Below the pieces are notes generated by a model, which saw only the letters and a program-made list of their open reading frames with translations, was not told the origin of the DNA and made no database searches. DNA of 64,000 nucleotides from Dermacentor variabilis (Eukaryota > Arthropoda > Arachnida > Ixodida > Ixodidae), in contig NC_134573.1 in the NCBI RefSeq assembly GCF_050947875.1, positions 63,961,815 through 64,025,814 on the forward strand, read 5' to 3'. This document shows positions 1 to 10,844 of the stretch, in pieces. The stretch's first letter is position 1; every line of letters begins with the position of its first letter. Position numbers and translations under genes: made by a program.

Positions 1-281
1 TGGGTGTAGACGATATTCTGATTGACATTAAGAGAAAAAATGGCGCTTGGCAGGCCATTTAATTCGCAGATTTGATAACCGTTGGACCATTAGGGTGACA
101 GAATGGGTGCCAAGAGAAGGGAAGTGCATTAGAAGCAGCAGAAAACTAGGTGGTGCGACAAAATTAGGAACTTTGCGGGTGCTATTTGGAATCTGCTGGC
201 GCAAGACAGAGGTAATTGGTGATCGTAGGGACAGGTCTTCGTCCTGCAGTGCACACGAAATAGGCTGATGATGATGATGAC
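1..281 (+). mobile_element. RTE-clade LINE, 3'-terminal fragment
   Basis: This is the tail of an RTE-type non-LTR retrotransposon cut by the window edge. Its frame (about 47-268) reads FDNRWTIRVTEWVPREGK, a diverged copy of the C-terminus of the better preserved RTE piece at 55206-55993 (EDNRWSLRVTDWIPREGK), and the DNA matches that copy down to the terminal GGCTGATGATGATGATGA. RTE elements have a single ORF (endonuclease plus reverse transcriptase, no RNase H) and end in short tandem repeats, which fits the (GAT)n end. No catalytic domain lies inside the window, and the frame is degraded after the WVPREGK motif. A dead 5'-truncated copy is the simplest reading. Confidence 0.75.
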
Positions 282-2156
282 ACCATGATTTCTCTGTCTT
301 CATTCATTGTATGTTTCTATGTACAGATGTGGCCAAAAAATGTCTATCCCTTTGGATACCCATATTCGTCTCATTGTGTACGGTATGTACAACTGCAGTA
401 CGTTATTTTCCTAAGCATGATAATGCAACCTTTTGGTGGTGCACTGTCATGTTCTAGAGTGGGCATACTCTTGCACAAGTCCATTTTGCATATCCTGACA
501 CACAGGAATGTATATATTCGGATACGTAGAATATGACAGCAGGGAGCATGTTTGCCAGACAACCTAATTTAATATGTGTCGCAATATGCACACACAATCT
601 AGAGCATTGAAACTCGGCCATGAAGACTAGGCCACACATGTACAGACAATGCAGGACAGCTTGTGCACGTTGAAACGTTGATCTCTTCCATTCAAATATT
701 GGCGCAAGGGCTGCCTCGCGTCGCTGCGCAGCTACGGTGTGGAGCAGTCAATTCTCAGTGAGGCTGATTTATGTCGAGCAAGAAACTGGGTTTATTTTGT
801 GTGCTCATTAACAACTTGAATACTAAAAATTATGTTTACAGATATTAAAGCATTTCGAAGCACGGTCAATAGGTCCGTTTCATTCGCCTGCACCACCTGA
901 AATAGTTCACTAGGTGCTGCGTCCCAACATTTACTTGAGCAGTAAAGCAATGGTGCCGGATTGGTTCAATATTTTCCTGCACCCTCTAATGTTGGTGCCA
1001 ACTTGGTGCAGGTGTGCAAGTGGGTCACAGTAGTGCAGGACAGAGGTGCAATTGCTGTTAGAGCCCTGCTTATTTGCGTCTGATGCAACTATGAAAATGG
1101 GGTGTGTATTTACCCTGAAAAGCCGATCATAACTGCAGACAGTCAAACTTATGCACTCTATGCACATTAGTTAGCCAAAACATAAGGCCTGCACCATGTC
1201 TGTGCTTTCCAAGTGTTTTGTTGTTCGTAAACTGCCGTGAACTGGTTCGGAATGATGCAGGCGAATCGAATGGACCTAATAGCTCAATTAGCAACACTGT
1301 CTGGCAAGGCGTCTATGCGTGAGCGCCATCAGCCTGTTTGAAAAATGCAATCTAGTCATCATTCAAAAATTCACACCTTTACAGATATGAAGTGCAGCGT
1401 CCAGCTGAAGAAAGGGAGCAGCTTTTGGAACGACTGGAAAACCTCGAAAGACGTGTCGATAAAGAGAATCGTCCGAGCCTGTGATAAATTTTGTTTATCT
1501 TTCAGCACAATAAATTGTTTTACAATATAAAGTAATTCACTTTTATTTTTGCTTCCTTGGGAACAAAATGTGGTGACTTCTACACAGCAACCCGGTACAC
1601 ACTGATTACGTCTTACAGTGCACTACTCAAACTGCAATGTTTCTTAAAAGGCCCTTAGACCACTCTTAACATTTCAAATGCGCATCGTACACAGGATACT
1701 GCGACAGGAATTTTTTTATGAACACAGCAGCAATACACTTCGCTGTTGTTGATACACTGTTGTTGTACAACTAATTTTTGAGGTAACATGGGTTTAGGGG
1801 CTGTTTAAGGCATGACGCCAAGTTCGATACCGGATTTCTTACAAAAGTATCGCTTTTTACTATTTGCTTACACGTGCTGACTCTCAAGTTCGCTCTAGTG
1901 ACACTCAGTCACTTCAACAATGGCAGCACAGGCGCACTAGATGTGATGAAACAAGTTGGATTGGAACGTGGCCTTCGCACAATTAAAAAATTATCTCGCA
2001 AAGCATTTGCCAAAGACCTTCTCTTACTGCACTAGTGCTGCACAAGGTAGAAAAAAAAAGGTTCACACAAGAAGAAGACAAGAACAAAAGTTTGGGAGCG
2101 ACAAACTAAATATCTGTGAAAAATCAACCCTTGAAACACTTTCGGGCATAAAGCTC
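282..2156. other. No gene recognised
   Basis: AT-rich intergenic DNA. Open frames are short and show no motif I recognise. I see no splice-bounded exon, tRNA or tandem repeat. Confidence 0.5.
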
Positions 2157-2163
2157 ATGTTTA

Positions 2164-2406
2164 CCCGCCGTGGTTGTTCAGTGGCTATGGTGTTAGGCTG
2201 CTGAGCACAAGGCCGCGGGATCGAATCCCGGTCACGGCGGCCGCATTTCGATGGGGGCGAAATACGAAAACACCCATGTATTTAGATTTAGGTGCACGTT
2301 AAAGAACCCCAGGTGGTCGAAACTTCCGGAGTCCTCCACTACGGCGTGCCTCATAATCAGAAAGTGGTTTTGGCGCGTAAAACCCCATAATTTAATTTTT
2401 AAGGTG
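2164..2406 (+). mobile_element. tRNA-derived SINE (tick Ruka-like), full length
   Basis: A complete short interspersed element. The first ~80 bases are tRNA-like: an A-box-like stretch (TGGTTGTTCAGTGG) and a B-box (GATCGAATCCC) form an internal RNA polymerase III promoter. The body carries the family hallmarks, including TTTAGGTGCACGTTAAAGAA and TCATAATCAGAAAGTGGTTT, and the end is T/A-rich. It is flanked by the same 7 bases, ATGTTTA (2157-2163 and 2407-2413), inside a less exact 13-base match, consistent with a target-site duplication. SINEs encode no protein and are mobilised by LINE machinery. The same family recurs at 22385, 52167, 54374, 58151(-), 58472 and 60005(-). Confidence 0.85.
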
Positions 2407-2413
2407 ATGTTTA

Positions 2414-3617
2414 AAATCCCTTTTTTGTTTCTTAAGTCATTTTTTTGCAATTCTATCATACACCAACAAGCACAAATTTTTCGAGGAAACACGTTCTAGT
2501 GACATTATACATTCATTTTTTACATGATTGAGCAATGAACAACGAAAGTAGTAAGCTTTTCTATAGCAAAGCATAGCCTGATATTGGGGTTTCGGTTCCG
2601 AAACCGAAACCCTGATAGAACACCATCTCTCTCTTTTTTGAAAGCAAGTCAGGGGCAAGAACATCATTATACATTCGTTAATGGTGTACATTATACAATT
2701 CCAAAGTAGCTCCCAACTCTCCCCCCTTGCAGAACAGAAAGAAAAGGAGAAATGTGACGCAACATAGAGCACTGATTTTTTTTCTATGCAAATACAAACA
2801 CTCAAAACGGGAAAATAATTATGTTGCAACCGCACTGCGAAGCAGATAAAGACAAGAAATTGCAAACTGATGTCCATAGTCGCACAGTAATGGAATAAAC
2901 ATGAAAAAAACTAAACACAATGGACTGCACAGCAGCCAAAAAAATATCTGCACACCTGTCCAGGTATGTAACATAGAAATGCAAAAGGAATAACAGGAAC
3001 TATGAACACATGAAACAAGAATAAAAGTGACGCGATTTCTGGTGCCGCCTTTTTGATTGCCATAGCAATTGCGGTACATGAACTTGAATTCCCTCTATAG
3101 GTGCCAGCAATGGCTCCGAAGTTACTTTTGAGCTCTGCTGTTCAGGTAAGCACCCACCAGGCAAAACTGGGGGCGGAGGTAAAGACTTGAAATTTGTGCT
3201 TCCTAGCTCACTGAAGCGCCTGTCAGACGACTCAGGGCGAAGAAGAAGATTCAAAAGAATCCGAAGAATCACCGACGCGCTCCTTAGACGCAGCTGGGAA
3301 CGCAAATTTGTGGACAACTGCATGTGAGCACGAAGGCTCAAAGACATGAGCGTTAGGTGCTTCGGAGAAAGCATGGGGACTGCACACATCAGTCATTTGT
3401 TGGGAAGGTGCCTACATAAAACCAGTCGGTTCAGTTACACGCCTGTCAGGCAAATTAACTTCATGCTGACTGGGCACTACAGCTGGACATATAACTGGCG
3501 CCTGAATATAATCCTCAGATCCTCGGTAGTCGACGCTGCTAGCAGAGCATTTTGACTGGGCACGTCAGTCAGAATTTGAGCACGTACCCGATCATCTCGC
3601 CTTTCGGCTACGTGATT
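2414..3617. other. No gene recognised; short perfect hairpin
   Basis: A perfect 11-bp hairpin lies at 2587-2612 (arm GGGTTTCGGTT, 4-base loop). A 129-codon frame on the minus strand (3000-3389) is proline- and serine-rich and lies just beyond the 3' end of the Harbinger transposase. Harbinger elements usually carry a second, Myb/MADF-like ORF, but I cannot recognise that domain here. Confidence 0.4.
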
Positions 3618-5866
3618 TCACTGCAAATTCAGGTACATCTCCAAGGCTGGTGGCTCAAGACAAAAGTAAGTGGACACCTGTGAGCCATAGAGGCAGGTGT
3701 GAGAGCTGGCCAGAAGAGCACTTACTTTATACATTTGCGGCAAATTCTGGCTGTAGAGTTTTTGATTTTTGCGAAAATCAACAAATGCAAATAAGCCTGC
3801 AATGTTGCCAAAACCCCATTCAACAGCTTGACGCACTTTGCTCATTTCCTTGTTGAACAGCGACTGGTGCCTACTAGAAGACGTTCCGCTGTAGGGCTTC
3901 AGCAACAGTGGCCTCAGAGGATATGCGGGATCACCATAGATGCAATAGCTGTGGCCCTGCACGAGTTTTTGTAGCTTTAATACGTCTTACTTATTCGGAG
4001 TATACCTGCAAGATCACAAAGTGATTTTTGCACTCAGAATGTGATGAAATCTCCCAAAACCGCTGCTGCCGAGACAAAATAGGCAATAGTAGACTGTTTT
4101 ATGAGTTGCATCACTTCACTGTACATGTCGTATGTTGTTATCTGTGCTGTCTCGAAGTACACAAGGTAAACCAACCTGCAGATCAATTCTTATTCAGCCA
4201 AGTTTCTCTCCACATAGGTCCCTATACTCTGCAGTACAGCTGTGCCGCCTGCAACTGGGTCGTCGATTTCATGGGGTGCAAGGCAAGGGGCTGCCATGGT
4301 GCAGTGCACCCTTGAACCTTGCAGCGTGTGCAACATGGCAGACAACCTGCACTGCTTGCACCTTTTCAGAATTTTGTTTAACAAAACTAATTACTCCTCA
4401 CAAGTGTGACAGTCGCACACCCTGTAAAATGTATTTGCTTTGAATTTACAGTTATTGATAAGCAAGATTGAAATAAAAAAAAGTGAACCATAGAATGTTC
4501 TCAGGAGTCCCGTTGCAGGTTTTATTAAAAAATTCTGTTCTGATATTGCTTCAGTCGTTAGGAAATAAACTGGTTTTGTCATGAGAGCCTTAATTAAATT
4601 TCGTTCAGTATTCGGCATTGCTACACTTTTCTAATTTTATCCCGCATTCATTCTTACACACTCATTGTATTGCTACATATGCTTTGTCAAACAACATTGC
4701 CCTGCCACAAGTTGCTACAAATTATGAAAAAAAAATTATTTGTTTCAGTGCGCTTTCCTTCTAAACAGTTTAGACTTTTATTTTAAAATGTTGCCGTGCA
4801 GTAGTTTGATATTTCTTGAAAACGTACTTGTTTTTGTCTGCCTACTTAGCATAATTATTACCTTCTTGAAATGCATTTGTTACAAACATATGAGCCTTGA
4901 AAGCTGCTGAATCTCAGCTCAAGGTAATCCAGGGCATTCTCATTCCTGGCAAGGGAAAAATATTTCACAGAAACTCTTTCAGAAGGAGCAATACAAGGTT
5001 TTTCAAGTCTGCACGACAAGTTGATATTCTTGCTTATGTACTTTGACCACATGTATTATTTTGCTAACCTTCGTTAATTGCTGTTTACTGAAAATGTACT
5101 GTCCTTGATCTACATATTGTGAATGCATTTATGCCAATGAGCATGTAACTGAACATGACGGTAGCGTCGATCACGTCCAGTAACAACTTGCGAATAGGAA
5201 CTCTCGTCTCTCTTGGATCAACTCACCTGCATCATGTCGGCTGCCGAAGTACGGTCCATTTAGTTGGCAGATTATGCCGTTTGGATATATGATGGACTGG
5301 TATTTTACAGCATGGGTGCGCTTGTGCCCAGAACAAAACATTTTTTCATTTGTCGACGGGCGGCAGGTAGCCCTCGCGGTGCCGTCGATGAAGCGCAAAC
5401 TGTTATCCAGGGCGGCACCTTTGGAATGCACGGCCTGCAAAGTTTACGTCTGAAAAAAATATAAATACCTACCTGTGAAAATTCCTTTAAGATAGGGATG
5501 TCAAACCAGGAGTGACTGTTCACGTCCTTGAAAAGGTGCTTGAAGTTACTTTCGTTGTGTGAAAGAACGGTATTTGTCACTGACGATATAACTGAATAAT
5601 GTCTGCCAAAAAGGTGCTCTAGATCGCACAGCCTGTTGGGGTACGAGAGCCCGCGTAGCGTAATGCACAAACTCTCCTCTCCTGGCACAGTCACTCGTTG
5701 AGGTGATGTGATGACAGCTGGCATCCTTAAGGCATTATGAAGCCTTGATATATCATATTTTTTTCGAATTGGAAATAACGACCTGAAAATACCAGCATCC
5801 ATGGTGTCCGTGTTCAGAAGTCCATTGGCCGAAAGCGGGTCTCCGTTGGCCGAAAGCGGGTCTCTT
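3618..5866 (-). pseudogene. PIF/Harbinger DDE transposase, intron-containing, broken
   Basis: The minus strand encodes a PIF/Harbinger (DDE_Tnp_4 type) transposase, which cuts and pastes its own DNA element. In order: an N-terminal part (5802-5473) with LSYPNRLCDLEHLFGRH; the first catalytic region (5434-5227) with FIDGTARATCRPS (catalytic Asp) and FGSRHDAG; and the C-terminal part (4005-3618) with YCIYGDPAYPLRPLL, AVEWGFGNIAGLFAF (Glu of the triad) and a stop at 3618. Removing 5435-5472 (38 nt) joins FSQ to AVHSKGAALDN in frame. A donor (CAG|GTGAGT, 5226) and an acceptor (TTGCAG|GTATA, 4006) bound a 1,221-nt intron joining HDAG to ILRIS. Exon 3 then carries a small frameshift before KLQKLVQGHSYC, and exon 1 a frame break near 5814. 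A 21-bp tandem duplication at 5825-5866 repeats ETRFRP. The start codon is not identifiable; terminal inverted repeats were not found. Confidence 0.8.
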
Positions 5867-6882
5867 CGTGTGCTACCAAAACTTCACACAGCAAAATGTC
5901 TTCTAGTTGCTTCCATTTCAGTTGATTGAGTAGCACCGGGTCTTGCAAGATGCTCTGCCTTGTTGTCATGTCTTCTTGATCTAGCAGTGCGATACACCAA
6001 AACTCTGAGAGAACAGCGGACGTGTAAATCAGGGATGAACAACACGTTTGTCGCTTGTGTGCACGTTTGCTTATACGGACCACGTTTTAGGTGTACTGAA
6101 AGAGCAAAAGACCTTTCCTTGGCTACAACACAGCGTAACGGCTTTGTCAATGTAAGGATTATATACATATAAGAAATGCAAATATAATGTATTGCGTGAA
6201 GTGCCTTCAGACATTTGAGCAATTCCAAATATATTATTTCATCGCGCCAATTTTTAGAACTTGAGTATTATGTTTATAGCGGTTTTACCTTCTGCGGCAA
6301 GGTGGCACGTCAGGTGGGCACATGCCTTTAGGACGCTCCGCTAAAACTGAGTCTTCGTCCACCGCTCCGCTAACTGTGATCGGGAGCGCGAGAGCGGAGC
6401 GGACCGTCACAAACGTTCTGCTGAAACACTCTATTGGTCGGTTTTTCGGCCATCATATTGCGAATATTTCTTGGCGCATTATAAGCGTCAGTTTAACGAC
6501 TACGGCAATAAATACTCGTCGGCGAAAAAAAAAATTGAATTGTACAAGCACCGCATAGTCACGCGAGCAGAGAAACTGCGTGGGTAAGCGCGCTCCCTGA
6601 GGCGGAGAGGAGGAAGGAAGGCACGTAGGGAGAACAAACAACGAAAATAACACCGGGAGCGCGGCAGCAAGACCTCGAAGCAATATCCCTTCAAGTATTT
6701 TTATGCCAACCGGCATACTAGTTGGTTAGCTCAGTGTTGTGTTTCTTGTGTGCATGTATAGTATGTGGATTTCTTATTGGGAAAACACTGGTACAATAAA
6801 TGGCACTGCGTATCAAAGACTAAATACGGCGTCTTTTTTCAATCTAAATTCAACCTCCTCCATAAATAACCTCTTCCCTGAA
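5867..6882. other. No gene recognised
   Basis: The first part (to about 6080) may still belong to the Harbinger 5' region, but its frames are broken. The rest shows no motif or repeat structure I can support. Confidence 0.4.
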
Positions 6883-7062
6883 GGATGGATGGATGGTGCA
6901 AAACTTTAATGAAGGTCCTGAGGTACGCGACTCAGCGCGCTGCGGGCCGCTCCCACGTTGAGACAGTCAGGCCATGCCCGACCGCCGCATCGTGGGCCCT
7001 CTGGACAGCCCATAGTTGCGCCCCTGCATCGGGGCTCTTGATAGCGGAGAGCCGCTTGTCCT
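6883..7062 (-). mobile_element. LINE 3' UTR fragment ending in (ATCC)n
   Basis: Read on the minus strand, a GC-rich block typical of a tick LINE 3' UTR (TGGGCTGTCCAGAGGGCCCA) runs into TTCATTAAAGTTTTGCACC and then a run of ATCC units. This parallels the 3' ends of the LINEs at 12.5 kb and 18.3 kb, which also finish in a short simple repeat just after an AATAAAGTT- or ATTAAAGTT-type sequence. No coding sequence is present, so the clade assignment is weak. Confidence 0.55.
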
Positions 7063-7820
7063 AATTGATTTGTTCTGAAGGGCCGGTTTCTTTTTCGGTT
7101 AAAGTGGCAACCCTAAGTACACATTCAGTGTACACCTTGTAAACAATAAAATGCTTATAAACCACATCAATGTGAATAATAATAGTGTACTAAATGCATT
7201 TGTCTTATAACTTACTAGTGTATGGAATGCACTCGGTCGAACGACAAATAAGTGAAAGAAGGCCCCGACGATGCACGAACGGTATGTTCACGTGAGCTCC
7301 AGTTTGTCGACCAACTAAAGGCAACTCCTACAGAATGATGCCACCCAGAGTGAATCTACATAAACCAATGAAATTGTAGGCGTGCGAAGGGACAAACCTT
7401 GTCTTCGTACCATTAGTTCTTTTATTTTCGGTCGTCGCCAGAGCTCATGAAGATCCAGAGTTTTGGCAAACTCGGCGCATCTTGCTTATCGCCCATGGTG
7501 AAGCCAGGTCCTCGGCGTCACACATTATCTCTTGTAGGCATGCTTCTGGCAGAGAAGCTTGTTCATAGTAGAAATAACTACTGATCTATTGGAATGTGAT
7601 GTGCGTGTGTTTATGTGGACTCTTTATATGTGGACCCTTTTGGGCTTACATGAATCGTGTTCTGTAACTATTTCCATGCTACTGCCATGTAAGGCCTTTT
7701 CGGTCACAGAAGATACTTGTACAGGTTTTAGCTCGAAATGACTAATAAGTGCTAACCCTTTACTGCACAATTTTTGTTTCCTAAAATATTTTTCATGGAG
7801 TTATACTTTCTAAGAAAAGT
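7063..7820. other. No gene recognised
   Basis: No coding motif seen. A 60-codon frame at 7559-7741 has biased, low-information composition and is not credible as a gene. Confidence 0.4.
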
Positions 7821-8060
7821 TTACACCCTTTGGAGTGTATATTTGCCGCACAACACTATTCGTCGTCTGTCTTGCCTACGTTTCCTTTCTTGAAAACGCT
7901 GCGCTCGTTGCTTTGCTGTCGGGAATGCTATGTCATGCTGATAACGCGCATGCCGTTCGTTACTGGAAAGTACCGGTCTCGCCGCGTAAAAGAAAGGAAA
8001 TGCGGACAAGACAGATCACGATTATTGTTGTGTGGCAAATGTGCAGCCCAAAGGGTGCAA
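7821..8060. mobile_element. Fold-back (MITE-like) element, piggyBac-type ends
   Basis: Two imperfect arms of about 72 bp (7821-7892 and 7988-8060) are inverted copies of each other around a ~95-bp centre. Both arms share CACCCTTTGG and CTGTCTTG. CCCTTTG-type ends recall piggyBac terminal repeats, and a piggyBac-like coding remnant lies at 8263-8391. The class assignment is inference; the inverted symmetry is directly visible. Confidence 0.45.
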
Positions 8061-8262
8061 CAGTCTTTAGAATGTAGGGAAGGATAACAGTAGCTGTACT
8101 CCCATGGAAACTAACTATAGCGAATTTCTGTGGTTTGAATTTGCAGAAAAAGGGTATGTTGTGTATTTGCAACAATGTGCAAGTAAAGAGTTTAAGGTGA
8201 CAGGTAGACTTAGTGCGATTCATACTCGGATGTTTATTTGCACGTGACAATCGTTGGTGCAC

Positions 8263-8391
8263 CTATGATTTAGTGTGGAACGAAAAGAAGCAATTGTACT
8301 TGCTTATGCGCCACAGGTGGTTCCCACACTTCGAGCAGTACGTGGTGCAGATTCTCGTGCCGTGAGGAATCAATGCAGTGTTTCCGCGTTA
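8263..8391 (-). pseudogene. Possible piggyBac-like transposase C-terminus
   Basis: The minus strand can be read to a stop at 8263-8265 as ...ICTTYCSKCGNHLW...CFFSFHTKS. This resembles the cysteine-rich C-terminal domain of piggyBac transposases (CxxC... ending CF..FHT), which binds the element's ends. A stop in the same frame lies just upstream (about 8397), and no catalytic core was recognised. It sits between two fold-back elements that carry TTAACCC or CCCTTT motifs. At best a decayed fragment; a chance match in a short frame remains possible. Confidence 0.35.
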
Positions 8392-8884
8392 TTGCCAAAA
8401 TGTAGAACATAGAAGCACAGACGTAAGGCTGTGCCCGTGACGACGCTACACGGCAGCGTGCGGATGCACCGCATCCTTTTGAAAAAGAATATCTACCAGA
8501 AAACGTTTTGCACACGTATATTGAATCGAAACGGATTTACACTCGTGGTTGTCGCCACTCCTGTGAAGGTGGCTGCGTTCACTATGAGGAGGAATTGCTC
8601 GGTCACGAAAGCGTTTGGGAGCCATTTCACTTTTCCGAAGAAAATAAACCGTGTACACGTTGTGACATTTGCGCCACATAGCAAATTTGTTTCGCCAGGA
8701 ACAAAATATTTAGAGATAACAATGTTTTTTGAATCTAATAAGTCAGGAGCACGTGGAGCTTAGCGTAAGAATGTTTTTTTTTTACTTTGTCTTATAGAGA
8801 AATACATTTGCAAGCGGCAAAACTTATTAGTTTCACTGCTCGCGGGCGCGCGCAGCCTCCGCTACGTTTGTTTTGGTAGAAGAT

Positions 8885-9132
8885 GCGAAGGATGAGCACA
8901 GATGGCAGCACAAGGGGGCACGTTTTTTAGACGAATGTTGCGGGAATGCAACAACGTGTACAGGCAGCTTTAAACGGGCTTCGCTTCTGTGTTTAACGCC
9001 GTTCATGGGAATGTTGCGTAAATGCAACAAGGTGCAGTAATGGGTTAACCCTTTACTTCACCTTGTTGCATTTACGCAGCGTTCGTCTAAGAAACGTGCC
9101 CCCTTGTGCTGCCATCGGTGCTCATCCTTCGC
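8885..9132. mobile_element. Nested fold-back element with central TTAA palindrome
   Basis: Outer arms 8885-8935 and 9082-9132 are 51-bp inverted copies with two or three differences. The symmetry continues inward (8933-8958 with 9059-9083), and a third inverted pair surrounds a central GGGTTAACCC. The unit TTGC...AATGCAACAA...GTG occurs three times. The element is non-coding and would fold into one long hairpin. TTAACCCTTTAC is reminiscent of piggyBac-family termini (TTAA target). Confidence 0.6.
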
Positions 9133-9416
9133 AACTAAAATTTTATCTTATTATATTTTATTCGATGTGATACTAGTGTACGACCTGCTGGCTTTTGATA
9201 TTACGAGACACCTTGTAAATATACCTCAGCACAGCTACTTTAGTGTTCCTCAGTGCGGATGGTTTGTTTTTGAAACAAGCTTTCCGCAGCAGCAATCTGT
9301 GTTTTAATGGTATATTTAGCTGGTTTAGCAGCCTCTGCAAGAGAAGCATGCGTAGAATAAGAAGACAAGAGGGTGGCTTAAAGACGCATAAATCCAAGTA
9401 TTTTGACTGTGATTAC

Positions 9417-9603
9417 TCTGCAGTCGTCGGCGACGAGGCATGTTGCTGACCTCGACAATCTCCGTGGCCAGGGTGTGGGAGTGGCTGCTCTGTCCGTCTC
9501 CGTGGGACTCTATGGTCGCTGGCACTTTGTAGACGACGATCAAGGCAAGAACGCAGAGGACCACAGGCCAGGCTCGCTGTGTCTGCCGACTCTGAGCAAC
9601 CAT
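9417..9603 (-). CDS. Candidate first coding exon with signal peptide/anchor
   Basis: On the minus strand an ATG at 9603 opens MVAQSRQTQRAWPVVLCVLALIV: a short basic N-region and a hydrophobic core (about residues 11-25) like a signal peptide or membrane anchor. A polar, histidine/serine-rich stretch and a basic run, MPRRRRLQ, follow. The frame can end at a splice donor (CAGA|GTAATC, 9416). An acceptor-like TAACCTCGTAG lies upstream, ending at 9618. Composition is more GC-rich than the surroundings. RRRR could be a processing site, as in secreted precursors, but no family is recognised and no second exon was found. It may be fortuitous. Confidence 0.3.
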
Positions 9604-9665
9604 CAGAAAGCGGGCATCTACGAGGTTAGTTCGTGTGTTGAATAGCACAAGTGCATGGCCGAGTT

Positions 9666-9809
9666 AGCTCTTGTGTTTCTGATTTCGTGGATTCGTTAAC
9701 CGAATTAAACAAAAGTAACCGCATGTTCTATATCCACAGCTCTTGTGTTTCTAATTTCGTGGATTCGTTAACCGAATTAAACAAAAGCAACCGCATGTTC
9801 TATATCCAC
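9666..9809. repeat. 72-bp direct tandem duplication
   Basis: Two adjacent copies (9666-9737 and 9738-9809) differ at about two positions. Each begins AGCTCTTGTGTTTCT and ends ATGTTCTATATCCAC. No coding content is evident. Confidence 0.9.
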
Positions 9810-10096
9810 AACCGCATATCATGTCCTGCTTGAGAATTGGTGTGTTTCCGCAAAAGCCTGTATAATCATTGGCGGTTATGGTGTGGGGAAATGCGCGCTC
9901 TTTCATAGAGGATTCATTATTTGTTCCGTTCATTGACTGTCTGATTAATTTGGAGTCCAAAGCGACGTAGATGAATGAGATGCTGAATGACCATGGATTC
10001 ACATTTAGACTTGAGAAGGAGTTCGTCCTCGCAGGAACGTTGCACATTCGTCAACACTCGTTCTGTAGCACTTAGTGACCATGAAACTACATTGAC

Positions 10097-10129
10097 ATAC
10101 TGCTTCCTGACGAAATCAGGAAGCAGTAT
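10097..10129. repeat. Perfect 14-bp hairpin
   Basis: Arms ATACTGCTTCCTGA and TCAGGAAGCAGTAT pair perfectly around a five-base CGAAA loop. No neighbouring transcript is recognised. It could be a structured RNA element or a short inverted-repeat relic. Confidence 0.6.
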
Positions 10130-10844
10130 TTAGTTTGAATGGACGCACATGTGACACATTCATTTCGTATTTGTAGTATAAGAATATTTATTGACATGTA
10201 TCCAAATTTAGCTTGCTTCTCGAGTCCGTTGTTTGTTCATTATTATAAAGGCGCGATCGTATGGCTTCGTTTTTTCTCTGTTGGAAATACGCAGCACCAT
10301 TTAACATTCTAAAGTGAGACCTCCTAGGATTCCCTTAAAACGAGGCACAGGAGAGTTCTTGCATTACATCCCCATCACAATGTGACTGCTGCAGCTGGGC
10401 ATCGAACGCAAGACCTTGCGTTCTGCAGCACATCACCATAGTCACTGATTCACGCATGACGGGTTCATTACGATTCTATTCCCTGTAATTAGAAATGGGG
10501 GAAAGCGTTGAGGAGGCCACCCAAAATTTGTACAAATATTCTGGTTACTGAACTACAGTGTTTGTGCTCACTCTGAAAGTTGGAGGACAAACCCCACGTA
10601 GTTTAGGACGACGTTGCCTTGTTATCGCTGAGTGGCTTGCAAAATTATGCAGTCGGTCGTAGTTATTTTCGTGACAGATAACCCTCAACGCTTTTAAAAT
10701 CGACAAGCGGGGTACTTTATTGACATTCATGATGTGTACTGATTAAGTGAAAGGAACAACGCGAGTGAACGGAAACGCCGTGTCCCATGGATCCACCATC
10801 TATCGTCTTTCTGTTAGGCTAAAGAAGTACGCTTTCTGCTTTTA
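10130..10844. other. No gene recognised
   Basis: Ordinary intergenic sequence; no motif, tandem repeat or splice-bounded frame noticed. Confidence 0.4.

Noticed and set aside
3000..3389. Second Harbinger protein (Myb/MADF-like)
   Set aside because: Position is right, but no Myb or MADF signature could be seen; left as unassigned sequence.
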